Assembly: GCA_034436755.1 (NCBI GenBank)
Contig: DAOTVB010000201.1
Span: 62,001-126,000 of the forward strand
Length of the DNA: 64,000 nucleotides
Direction of reading: 5' to 3'
Source of the DNA: CAKZQX01 sp034436755
GTDB lineage: Bacteria; Chloroflexota; Chloroflexia; Chloroflexales; Chloroflexaceae
Part shown: one piece after another, positions 25,091-32,398 of the stretch
Position numbering within the stretch: position 1 is the stretch's first letter
Layout: each line of letters begins with the position of its first letter
The notes under the pieces: generated by a model
The model's database searches: none
Told to the model about the DNA's origin: nothing
Seen by the model: the letters and a program-made list of their open reading frames with translations, nothing else
Translations under genes and position numbers: made by a program

Positions 25091-25313
25091 TGACAGGACT
25101 TACGCGGTGTGTGTACAAACGGGCCGTTTGCTTCCCATAACGGTGTATTTCGCCTGCGGCAGCATGGTACGCTTTTTATCTTTTTCATAAAAATGTTGCA
25201 ACGTGTGGAACATTTTTATGAAAAAGCATGGAATCTTCCACCCTGCCGGAGGCGAATCGGGCCGGTTGTCCCGGCAGACGCCTGGTTTGGAACCGACCGC
25301 GTAAGTCCTGTCA
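25091..25313. repeat. Family B element 2 (perfect 18-bp inverted ends)
   Basis: TGACAGGACTTACGCGGT (25091-25108) is the exact complement of the right end (25296-25313). The central hairpin has 18-bp arms, CTTTTTCATAAAAATGTT at 25180-25197 and its complement at 25209-25226. The family blocks CGCCTGCGGCAGCATGGTAC and CCACCCTGCCGGAGGCGA flank it. Confidence 0.9.
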
Positions 25314-25403
25314 AAGAGCAGAACCTGCGCGGTAGCCGTGCAAACCGGGCAGTTGCTCCGCTGCAGAACGGTTCCACCTGCGGCAGCATGGTACTTTTCT
25401 TAT

Positions 25404-25450
25404 CTTTGTCACGAACATTTGGCGCTTAGCGCCAAATGTTCGTGACAAAG
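25404..25450. terminator. 47-bp perfect palindrome after feoB
   Basis: Two perfectly paired 23-nt arms, 25404-25426 (from CTTTGTCACGAACATTTGG) and 25428-25450, around one base. It is the central hairpin of a truncated family B copy (25314-25450) and lies 7 nt past the feoB stop, where it could stop or stabilise the feo transcript. No T run follows on the feo strand. Confidence 0.6.
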
Positions 25451-25456
25451 AACTAA

Positions 25457-27193
25457 CTATCCCAGCCCCAGCAGCAGCCCGCCCTGGTATACCAGCAGTG
25501 CCACCAGCCAGGCCAGCACAAACTGGCCGACAACGCTGACCCACATCCAGACATTGCCAAACTCCTGCCGTGCCGCCGCCACCGCCACCATGCAGGGCGT
25601 GTAGAGCAGCACAAAGACCATAAATGCCAGCGCCGCCAGCGCGCCATGCCCGCCGCTCGTCTCTTCAAAGCCTACCTCGATGGCCCCCATCAAGTCGGTG
25701 GGTTCTTCCTCAGCTTCTTCCTCAAACAGATTGATGCCCACGATCAGCGGGATTGACTTGAGTGTATCAACCGTTGCGCCGACAAAGCTGGTGGCGATCA
25801 TGCCCAGATCCTGGACAAATGTCGTCGGCTCGGCGGCTTCCTCAGCGGCTTCGAGCCCATAGATCTGCCCCATCGTGCTGATGACGACCTCTTTCGCCAC
25901 AAAGCCGGTAACCAGCGCGCCGCTCGACTCCCACGAACCAAAGCCCAGCGGGGCAAAGATCGGCGAAACCGCTCCCGACACGCGCGCAAAGACGCTCTGG
26001 TCGATATCGGTGGCGGCAAACTGGCCCGATCCGCCGGTCGGGATAGCAATCAGCAACCAGACCACCACGCTGGTCGCCATAATGATCGTCCAGGCTTTGC
26101 GCACAAAGGCAGACGTGCGCTCCCACATATGGAACCAGATACCCTTGAGCGTCGGCAGTCGGTAGGGCGGCAGTTCCATAATAAATGGCACCTGTTCTTT
26201 GCCCCTGAACAGCGTCTGTTTTAAAATTATGCCAAGGATAATGGCAACGATAATGCCCAGCAGATACATGCTGAAGACCGCCAGCCCGGCGTAGGCCGGG
26301 AAGAAGACCGCCGCCAGCAGAATATAGACCGGCAGCCGTGCGCTACAGCTCATAAAGGGCACCAGCAACCCGGTGAGAATGCGGTCTTTTTCGCTCTCCA
26401 GGGTGCGCGTGGCATAGATCGCCGGAACATTGCAGCCGAACCCCACAATCATCGGCAGGAAGCTCTTGCCATGCAGCCCCAGCATCCGCATCAGCCGGTC
26501 CATCACAAAGGCGGCCCGGGCCATATACCCGGAGTCCTCCAGGATTGCCAGCGCGAGGTAGAGCGCCATCAGCACCGGCACAAAGACCAGCACCCCGCCC
26601 ACACCGGCAATGATGCCATCAACCGCCAGACTCTCCACCCAGGTGCCGCTCAGTCCCAGCGCGCCGAGCAGCGCCGTCACCCAGGTGGTCAGCGGTCCAC
26701 TGATCACCCCGTCCACCCAGTCCAGAAACGGAGCCGAGACATCCGCCGTCATCTTGAACACCACCCACATCAGCGCCAGGAAGATCGGAATGCCGAGCCA
26801 CTTGTGGGTGACAACCCGGTCAACCCGATCCGAGAAGGTCGCCGCCGGAGCATCCGGCCGCGTCAACACACGCTCAACCAGTTGATGCACAAAACGGTAG
26901 CGCTGGTCGGTCAGCATCACGTCAACTTCATCGCCATAGTGGGCACGCAACCGCTCGCACTGCTCATCCAGAATGCGCAGGACCATCTCGCTGCCGGGGG
27001 TATTCTGCACGGTCTCACGCAGATGAGGATCCTGTTCCAGCAGTTGGATTGCCAGCCAGCGCGCGGGATAGGCCGCCTGCAGGTCGGGAACGGCGACAAT
27101 CGCCGCGCTGACCCGGTCAATCGCCGCTTCAATCTCCGGCGCGTAGTTCACACCGACCGGTCGGATCTGCGGTGGAAAAAAGGTGAGACTCAT
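25457..27193 (-). CDS. feoB: Ferrous iron transporter FeoB, helical and membrane part
   Basis: The permease portion of FeoB (578 residues) as a separate protein. About 1-125 is the helical S/GDI region that normally follows the G domain (LRAHYGDEVDVMLTDQRYRFV), then the membrane core with the two Gate motifs: VGFGCNVPAIYATRTLESEKDR with FMSCSARLPVY, and LLYTPCMVAVAAARQEF. The conserved gate cysteines are present. It starts 14 nt after the G-domain gene ends, with its own AAGGAGA ribosome site, so two polypeptides are made on purpose or after a stable split. Combined length (757) equals a normal FeoB. Confidence 0.93.
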   Translation of the reverse strand: MSLTFFPPQIRPVGVNYAPEIEAAIDRVSAAIVAVPDLQAAYPARWLAIQLLEQDPHLRETVQNTPGSEMVLRILDEQCERLRAHYGDEVDVMLTDQRYRFVHQLVERVLTRPDAPAATFSDRVDRVVTHKWLGIPIFLALMWVVFKMTADVSAPFLDWVDGVISGPLTTWVTALLGALGLSGTWVESLAVDGIIAGVGGVLVFVPVLMALYLALAILEDSGYMARAAFVMDRLMRMLGLHGKSFLPMIVGFGCNVPAIYATRTLESEKDRILTGLLVPFMSCSARLPVYILLAAVFFPAYAGLAVFSMYLLGIIVAIILGIILKQTLFRGKEQVPFIMELPPYRLPTLKGIWFHMWERTSAFVRKAWTIIMATSVVVWLLIAIPTGGSGQFAATDIDQSVFARVSGAVSPIFAPLGFGSWESSGALVTGFVAKEVVISTMGQIYGLEAAEEAAEPTTFVQDLGMIATSFVGATVDTLKSIPLIVGINLFEEEAEEEPTDLMGAIEVGFEETSGGHGALAALAFMVFVLLYTPCMVAVAAARQEFGNVWMWVSVVGQFVLAWLVALLVYQGGLLLGLG

Positions 27194-27207
27194 CAGCAGG
27201 TCTCCTT

Positions 27208-27747
27208 TCAGGCTGAAAGTTCAATCGCCGGATGTGGCTCGGTTATCTGCTTCAGTGTGGCCGATAACGCCTGTTTCAGGCTGTCCACACCCTGCTCCTG
27301 GCTGGCAACCATCGGCACCACCGGCACCCCGTTGAGCGCGCGCGCCAGTTGCGCCGCATCAATGGTCAGGCTACGCTCGCGGGCAATATCCAGCATATTG
27401 AGCGCAATCAGCAGCGGCGTGCCGATATCCAGCAGTTGGGCTGTCAGGTAAAGGTTGCGTTCCAGGTTGGTGGCATCAACCACATTGACCACCAGCGTGG
27501 GGCGACTCATCACGATAAAGTCACGGGCGATCTGCTCTTCCAGCGAATAGGCCGACAGGCTGTAGGTACCGGGCAGGTCGATCACGGTGATCTGTTGCGT
27601 GCCCAGCTTCAACGTTCCGGCTTTCTGCTCAACGGTCTTGCCCGGCCAGTTCCCGACATGCTGCCGTGAGCCGGTCAGCGCATTGAAAATGGTACTCTTG
27701 CCGACATTCGGGTTGCCCGCCAGTGCAATCGTCAACTCGGTCTTCAT
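27208..27747 (-). CDS. feoB: FeoB G-domain protein (split FeoB)
   Basis: A 179-residue stand-alone GTPase equal to the N-terminal G domain of FeoB. G1 GNPNVGKST, switch region GNWPGKTVEQKAG, G3 DLPGTYSLSAYS, G4 NMLD and a G5-like VASQEQG are intact. The protein stops after the G domain; the helical domain that follows in ordinary FeoB starts the next gene. It overlaps feoA (27744-27747, ATGA type) and is translationally coupled to it. It must act on the membrane subunit by non-covalent contact. Confidence 0.93.
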   Translation of the reverse strand: MKTELTIALAGNPNVGKSTIFNALTGSRQHVGNWPGKTVEQKAGTLKLGTQQITVIDLPGTYSLSAYSLEEQIARDFIVMSRPTLVVNVVDATNLERNLYLTAQLLDIGTPLLIALNMLDIARERSLTIDAAQLARALNGVPVVPMVASQEQGVDSLKQALSATLKQITEPHPAIELSA

Positions 27748-27998
27748 GCATGCTCCTCTTCCAGTAGCACCCGCACCCGGTGTGCCAATCCCCGCGCCAA
27801 CCCCAGGCGCGTATCTCCAACGGCTATCAGCAGCGCGCCGCCGTCATCCTGCACAACGCTGAGGGTTGCGCCCCGCACAATACCCAGTTCATGCAGGCGA
27901 TGGCTGACCGGCTGATCGGCGGTAATCTCGACTACCCGCACCCGCTGCCCAGGCGCGACCAGGCTGAGTGTGAGCAGGCGATCCAGGCGACCATTCAT
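27744..27998 (-). CDS. feoA: FeoA family protein (second)
   Basis: An 84-residue SH3-like FeoA, an accessory to FeoB. Typical features are APGQRVRVVEI near the start, HRLHELGIVRGATLSVVQDDGG and GDTRLGLARGLAHRVRV. It overlaps both the upstream feoA (4 bp) and the downstream G-domain gene (4 bp). Two non-identical FeoA copies in one operon suggest a hetero-complex or one for each FeoB subunit. Confidence 0.9.
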   Translation of the reverse strand: MNGRLDRLLTLSLVAPGQRVRVVEITADQPVSHRLHELGIVRGATLSVVQDDGGALLIAVGDTRLGLARGLAHRVRVLLEEEHA

Positions 27999-28243
27999 GG
28001 CTGCACCTCAACCAGAATCTGACTGGCCTCCTGTTTGCGCAGCGAGAGATGGTAGCCTTTGACCAGCACCTCGATAGGATCACCCAGCGGAGCAGCCCGT
28101 TCAACCGTTACCGTTTCGCCGGTTGTCAGGCCCATGTCCAGCAGTCGGCGGCGGGTCATCCCTTCACCGCCAACCCGCACAATGGTGGCCGACTGGCCGA
28201 TGGGTACATGACTGAGCGTTATGGGCGCTGTTTCGGTAGACAT
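27995..28243 (-). CDS. feoA: FeoA family protein (first)
   Basis: An 82-residue FeoA domain protein: LSHVPIGQSATIVRVGG, TRRRLLDMGLTTGETVTVERAAPLGDP and VKGYHLSLRKQEASQI, all typical. AAGGAGACC seven bases upstream fixes the start at 28243. It is preceded by a family C repeat that separates it from the DtxR-family gene 380 nt upstream; the nearest good promoter is the one at 29491. Confidence 0.92.
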   Translation of the reverse strand: MSTETAPITLSHVPIGQSATIVRVGGEGMTRRRLLDMGLTTGETVTVERAAPLGDPIEVLVKGYHLSLRKQEASQILVEVQP

Positions 28244-28323
28244 ACGCGGTCTCCTTTCGTAAAACCATGGAGATTTCAATCAGCGATGCGGCTTTGCGCG
28301 GGACGCAACCGTGCGTCGGACTG

Positions 28324-28614
28324 AGAGCCTGTCTGAAACGGTGGTTCGCGTCGGTCACACGGCATGCTGGCTGCCCTGATACACCGAACCGTGCCCCAGG
28401 AGTCCCGGCTTCAGCCGGTGTGCGCAGTGCCCCAGGAGTCCCGGCTTCAGCCGATGTGCGGCCGGAACCGGCTGAAGCCGGGACTCCCGCTCCAGAGCCG
28501 TGCGGAAGCGATCTCCAGATTCGGACGAATTGGTTCATGATCGCTCCTGCATGTATGGATGTGACGGGGTGCCAGGCTAACATCCTCATGACAAACCCTT
28601 TTCAGACAGTCTCT
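28324..28614. repeat. Family C MITE-like element 2
   Basis: Ends AGAGCCTGTCTGAAA and TTTTCAGACAGTCTCT, inverted. It is longer than the others (291 bp) because the CCCAGGAGTCCCGGCTTCAG block is doubled. It sits between the DtxR-family gene and feoA within the presumed operon. Confidence 0.87.
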
Positions 28615-28622
28615 GCGAAAAA

Positions 28623-29423
28623 CTATAAACCGAAGGGTTCCGGGCCATCGAACGACAGTCGGGGACAGGTCGGCGGCAGGGAATGTCGGGAATGTCCATT
28701 CAGGCATGCCTGAAAACCCCGGCACATCTCCTCGGCACAGCGCAGCAGCGGAGATCCGTTTGTGAATGCGGCAACTTCAACTTCGATCTGTGCGGCCAGC
28801 GAACGTGCCAGGGTAAGCTGCTGTTCACCAACCTGCACAATCAGGGCACCATGCGCGCCGATGGTCAGCACCTCAACCAGTATGCCGGGCTGCAAACCCT
28901 GAGCGGTGAGGAGATCCTGCAGGCCGGGGTTGGTCGTCATCGTCACAATCTGACCGTGCGCACCAGCCGGCAGCAGCGTGAGCGGACATGGCGTTGATCG
29001 CGCCTCACCCGCTTCTGCACCCACTTCTGTGAGCGTTGGTGGCACAGGTTGGCATGTCCGCGCCGAGCGGGACAGGAAGGCGGCCAGCGCCTCGACCAGA
29101 TGCTCCGAGGTGACATGCTCCAGGCGACAGGCCAGATCGTCCGCTTCATCGGGCGCAATCTCCAGGCTTTGCACCAGGAAGGCCATCCAGAGACGGCGAC
29201 GACTGATCACGCGCTGGGCAATCGCTTCGCCATCGGGCGTCAGCGTGACGCCTTTGTAGGGTTGATAGGAAACCAGGCCGCGATCTGCCAGTTTGCGGCA
29301 CATCTCATTGGCCGAAGCCGACGAGACCGAGAGATGCTCGGCCAGGGCCGACAACGGAACCGGACTGCCCTGGGTGCGCAACATCGCCGTCATCACCAGG
29401 TACATTTCTACACTCTCGCTCAT
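28623..29423 (-). CDS. DtxR-family regulator 2 (feo operon)
   Basis: A 266-residue metal-dependent regulator. The N-terminal winged helix (MSESVEMYLVMTAMLR, LSALAEHLSVSSASANEMCRKLADRGLV) opens as in DtxR/MntR, the dimer and metal domain has ACRLEHVTSEHLVEAL, and a FeoA/SH3 domain occupies about 150-220. It ends in an extra Cys/His-containing tail (LLRCAEEMCRGFQACLNGH) not usual in the family. It heads the feo gene group and is expected to be autoregulated through the promoter at 29491. The palindrome TTCAGGCATGCCTGAA occurs within its own 3' coding part (about 28699-28714), matching the upstream 29766 palindrome. Confidence 0.9.
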   Translation of the reverse strand: MSESVEMYLVMTAMLRTQGSPVPLSALAEHLSVSSASANEMCRKLADRGLVSYQPYKGVTLTPDGEAIAQRVISRRRLWMAFLVQSLEIAPDEADDLACRLEHVTSEHLVEALAAFLSRSARTCQPVPPTLTEVGAEAGEARSTPCPLTLLPAGAHGQIVTMTTNPGLQDLLTAQGLQPGILVEVLTIGAHGALIVQVGEQQLTLARSLAAQIEVEVAAFTNGSPLLRCAEEMCRGFQACLNGHSRHSLPPTCPRLSFDGPEPFGL

Positions 29424-29490
29424 GGAGACCTCGCAGTTGGGGGTAGACCCCTGAAAATATTCTGGTTATAAGGCTGGCCTGTTGTTGCAT

Positions 29491-29519
29491 ACCATAGCAT
29501 ATGCTTATCTCAGTGTCAA
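29491..29519 (-). promoter_or_regulatory. Promoter of the dtxR-feo operon
   Basis: Minus strand TTGACA (29514-29519), 17 nt, TATGGT (29491-29496). The palindrome ATAAGCATATGCTAT runs across the end of the spacer and the -10. The start codon follows about 60 nt after the expected transcript start. Nearly the same sequence is at 4277. Confidence 0.78.
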
Positions 29520-29765
29520 TAGGTTTGGATATCGTAATGCTGCCAATCGGGTTAAGACATCTTTACCAATCGGTGTGCGCAGGTGCATACGCCCGGATTC
29601 CAGAAAACAACAGCAATACACATGGCTCCCTGATGCGGTAAACCGGGCAACACACTCGATTGCCATGTCCAGAATGTTCCTGAGAAGCGCTTTCACGCAG
29701 CCAGGCCGAGTGTAGACGCGCGATCGCCCGCTTTCCTCTCTACAATGACACAAAACCCGGTTCGC

Positions 29766-29779
29766 TCAGGCATGCCTGA
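29766..29779. promoter_or_regulatory. Palindrome TCAGGCATGCCTGA
   Basis: A perfect 14-bp palindrome 29 nt upstream of the promoter at 29809. A related half site, TTCAGGCAGACCT, lies at 29797-29809. Compare 4547-4560 and the copy inside the dtxR gene. Confidence 0.55.
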
Positions 29780-29808
29780 CCTGACGTTATGAATTATTCA
29801 GGCAGACC

Positions 29809-29837
29809 TTGACAAATATGAAACCGTCCCGTATGCT
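29809..29837 (+). promoter_or_regulatory. Promoter of the dtxR3-DUF3793 operon
   Basis: TTGACA (29809-29814), 17 nt, TATGCT (29832-29837). The boxes, spacing and AATATGAAA/AATGTGAAA spacer start match the flavodoxin promoter at 4589. Confidence 0.78.
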
Positions 29838-29876
29838 CATCGTATCAGTTCACTCACACAAGCGTCAGGATGGTCG

Positions 29877-30173
29877 ATGGATACCCTCAACCCGATGGCA
29901 ATCGTGCAAATCTGCCTGGCGCTGATCATCGCGCTGCTATGCGGAGGGCTGCTGGTCCTGACCCGGCAGGCGCGGCGCGGATGGTGGTGGCGGTCTGGGC
30001 GCAAATGCGGGGAGCCGGCGATAGAACAGCCGGCAGCACCGGACCAGACGGCAGATGGAGCAGAACGGGAGGCGCACAGGTTGTCGATCCATCACAATGG
30101 ACGGAGTCCTGCCGCGACGCACCCATGCGGAAGTGGAAGTAATAGTGGAAGTAATGCGGACCGAGTCAACTGA
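29877..30173 (+). CDS. Small membrane protein of unknown function
   Basis: A 98-residue reading frame, first after the promoter at 29809, with AGGATGG about nine bases upstream. It has one clear membrane helix (VQICLALIIALLCGGLLVL) and then a basic, low-complexity tail. Its 3' end overlaps the next gene by 20 nt. Position recalls the small FeoB-associated membrane proteins, but it lacks their Cys motif, so only position and the helix support it. Confidence 0.5.
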   Translation: MDTLNPMAIVQICLALIIALLCGGLLVLTRQARRGWWWRSGRKCGEPAIEQPAAPDQTADGAEREAHRLSIHHNGRSPAATHPCGSGSNSGSNADRVN

Positions 30174-30828
30174 AATGTACCTGGTCACGGTCTATCGCCT
30201 GACGCGCACGGTGCCCTACACCGCAACCAGCGATATTGCCGCGACCCTGGGGGTCAGTCTGCCGAGCGTTTCGGAGAAGGTGAAACGGCTCGCCGAGCAG
30301 GGCTACATGGAACATCAGTGGCGGCGCGGCGTAGCGCTGACCGAGGCGGGGCTGCGGATTGCCCTGAATGTGATTCGCAAGCATCGCCTGATTGCTACCT
30401 TTCTGGTGCAACAGGTCGGGTATCTGCTGGAGGACGTTTACGAGGAAGCCTGCCGGCTGGAGCATGCCGCTTCGGATTACTTTGTTGACCGGCTGGAGGA
30501 GATGTTAGGCTACCCGCGCGTCGATCCGCAGGGACATCCCATTCCGGCACGCGACGGTACCGTTGCCCGCTCCAACTACGAACCGCTCACCAGTATTTCT
30601 CCAGGGCAAACAGTTGTGATTCGCTGCGTGAACACCCTTGATCAGGCGCGCCTGCGCTATATCCGCGAGTTGGGGTTGCTGCCGCACACGCGCATCCAGG
30701 TGCTCGATATAGCGCCCTTTGAAGGTCCACTCACGGTCCACATTGGGGAGCGTACGGTTGCGCTGGCGCGAATGATTGCAAACGATATCGAAGTTGATTG
30801 CGAAGGGGAGGAAGTAGCCCATGAGTGA
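30154..30828 (+). CDS. DtxR-family regulator 3
   Basis: A metal-dependent regulator of 224 residues from the chosen start MRTESTEMYLVTVYRL, which matches the usual DtxR opening; the open frame to 30055 adds unrelated sequence. Winged helix about 1-65 (IAATLGVSLPSVSEKVKRLAEQGYM), metal and dimer domain with IRKHRLIATFLVQQVGY and EEACRLEHAASDYFVDRLEE, FeoA-like domain about 145-215. It overlaps the DUF3793 gene by 8 bp. It is the third member of the family within 17 kb, and it is divergent from regulator 2 across a shared control region. Confidence 0.9.
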   Translation: MRTESTEMYLVTVYRLTRTVPYTATSDIAATLGVSLPSVSEKVKRLAEQGYMEHQWRRGVALTEAGLRIALNVIRKHRLIATFLVQQVGYLLEDVYEEACRLEHAASDYFVDRLEEMLGYPRVDPQGHPIPARDGTVARSNYEPLTSISPGQTVVIRCVNTLDQARLRYIRELGLLPHTRIQVLDIAPFEGPLTVHIGERTVALARMIANDIEVDCEGEEVAHE

Positions 30829-31444
30829 CGTAATGCCGATCCCGCGCTCGTTTGTGGACTGGAAAAGGCAGACCGAGCATCTGCCCGCCACCACCGCCGA
30901 GTTTGAACGCTGGTTATTTGTGCATGTCTCCAGTGTGCTCCTTGGCGGTAAAGCGGGCGAACTGCTGAACCTGCCGGCCAATCAGTTCGGTATGACCATT
31001 GTGGAGCGCCTGGCACGGATTGCCACCCTGACCGGGCTCTGGGGGGTTTCCTATCAGGTCTTGAACCAGGATGCCACAGCCACCCAGATTGTTATCTACA
31101 ACTGGGAAAAGGTCCAGAATGTACTGATTGGGGTTTCGCCCTGTGTGCTCTCCTGCGAGCTGAATTATGCGCGGGGGCTCAATCCGGCGGAGTTTCTGGC
31201 AGAGGTGGCGCGGCGCTGGCATGAGCGGGGCGACATTCCCCACGAGATCGGGCTGGCCCTGGGCTACCCACCCAAGGATGTTCTGGGGTATATGGGCCTG
31301 CTACCGCTCCAGTGTACCGGCTGCTGCGGCTGGCGCATCTATGGCGATCCGACCGACTCGCTCTGTCAGGGCCGGATGTTTGCCGATGCGCGCCAACAGG
31401 CAATCTTCTTTGTGTACCGCCGGGAGTGTGAGGACGCACATTAA
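30821..31444 (+). CDS. DUF3793 family protein
   Basis: A 207-residue protein matching DUF3793: an N-terminal stretch with LLGGKAGELLNLP, a central Cys pair (SPCVLSCELNYARG), and the family signature PHEIGLALGYPPKDVLGYMG, followed by CTGCCGWRIYGDP. The family is of unknown function. Translational coupling to the DtxR-family gene and an iron-type promoter put it in the iron response here. The conserved cysteines might bind metal or a cofactor (inference). Confidence 0.85.
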   Translation: MSDVMPIPRSFVDWKRQTEHLPATTAEFERWLFVHVSSVLLGGKAGELLNLPANQFGMTIVERLARIATLTGLWGVSYQVLNQDATATQIVIYNWEKVQNVLIGVSPCVLSCELNYARGLNPAEFLAEVARRWHERGDIPHEIGLALGYPPKDVLGYMGLLPLQCTGCCGWRIYGDPTDSLCQGRMFADARQQAIFFVYRRECEDAH

Positions 31445-31676
31445 TCCTGATAAGGTCGCCAGGAACTGCATAAAGGTCGCGGCGTTGGGGCTTTGCGCGA
31501 GACAGTCTGGCCGGATTTGAGATGAACGAGAAGTGCCGTATTTGCGTCTATTGTCCCCATTCCGGCTGGTTGCCGGTTTGCCGGCAAACTGGTGTGGTCG
31601 AACTTTGGACCACAAATAACGCGACATGAGCGAAACCTGCGAAACGACCAGTGCCGGTATGGAAGAATCAGACCGA

Positions 31677-31699
31677 CCGGGAAGGCGCATCCTTCCCGG
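31677..31699 (-). terminator. Hairpin after the ferredoxin pair
   Basis: CCGGGAAGG-CGCAT-CCTTCCCGG, a 9-bp perfect stem 27 nt past the last ferredoxin stop. On that strand it is followed by a weakly T-rich run (TCGGTCTGATTCTT). Probable terminator. Confidence 0.55.
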
Positions 31700-31725
31700 C
31701 CGATTTCAAGCCCACGTCGGGCAAA

Positions 31726-31953
31726 TCAGGCCGATGTCTGACCCGGGCCGAAAATGGCATTGGTCGGGCACTGGGGCACGCAGCGTACCGCCGAGATATT
31801 CTGGCAGTTGTTGCACAGGCTTGCATCAATGATATAGGTCGAGTCATTTGCATGCGCGCTGATAGCATTCCGGGGACAGAGCGGGCGGCAGGCGTCACAC
31901 ACAACACACTTGTCCGGGTCGATCCAATGGGTATTTGCGTTTGCTTGAGCCAT
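31726..31953 (-). CDS. 2[4Fe-4S] ferredoxin, copy 2
   Basis: A 75-residue bacterial-type ferredoxin. The first cluster motif is CVVCDACRPLCP; the second is CNNCQNISAVRCVPQCP, with seven residues between the second and third Cys instead of two. This insertion is the mark of the Allochromatium-type, very low-potential ferredoxins. It is the downstream member of a tandem pair whose proteins differ at only a few residues (NDSTYI against SDPTYV). The ribosome site AAGGAGTT is shared by both copies. Confidence 0.93.
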   Translation of the reverse strand: MAQANANTHWIDPDKCVVCDACRPLCPRNAISAHANDSTYIIDASLCNNCQNISAVRCVPQCPTNAIFGPGQTSA

Positions 31954-32015
31954 CTTGAGAACTCCTTACTGGTTAATAAACTACGGTTTCTTTATTATGT
32001 CGTCCGACCGGCAGG

Positions 32016-32243
32016 TCAGGCCGATGTCTGACCCGGGCCGAAAATGGCGTTCGTCGGGCACTGGGGCACGCAGCGTACCGCCGAGATATTCTGGCAGTTG
32101 TTGCACAGGCTTGCATCAATGACGTAGGTCGGATCGCTTGCATGCGCGCTGATAGCATTCCGGGGGCAGAGCGGGCGGCAGGCGTCACACACAACACACT
32201 TGTCCGGGTCGATCCAATGGGTATTTGCGTTTGCTTGAGCCAT
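32016..32243 (-). CDS. 2[4Fe-4S] ferredoxin, copy 1
   Basis: Same 75-residue Alvin-type ferredoxin as the gene at 31726, exactly 290 bp upstream. The duplicated unit includes the ribosome site and the first bases after the stop, with near identity through the whole coding part, so the duplication is recent or kept by gene conversion. It presumably carries low-potential electrons and is the functional counterpart of the flavodoxin at 4996. Confidence 0.93.
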   Translation of the reverse strand: MAQANANTHWIDPDKCVVCDACRPLCPRNAISAHASDPTYVIDASLCNNCQNISAVRCVPQCPTNAIFGPGQTSA

Positions 32244-32398
32244 CTTGAGAACTCCTTATTATTTGATGAACTAGCTTACTACAGGCTTGCTGCGGCGTGA
32301 TTACTGTATCGTTGTGGTTACTGTATCATGTCGTACCACTCTTAGTCTATAATGATTCTAAAAATTAGGCAGACCGAAGAGGAAGAGGTTTTCTAACG

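Noticed and set aside
25109..25429. A 106-codon ORF between feoB and feoC
   Set aside because: Runs through family B hairpins; similar frames appear in other copies only because the repeats are alike.
26471..27451. A 326-codon His/Gln-rich frame opposite feoB
   Set aside because: Antisense shadow spanning two feoB genes; the residue bias reflects the membrane codons on the other strand.
30055..30153. N-terminal extension of DtxR-family regulator 3
   Set aside because: DtxR proteins start at the MRTESTEMYL segment; the added 33 codons overlap the small membrane ORF.
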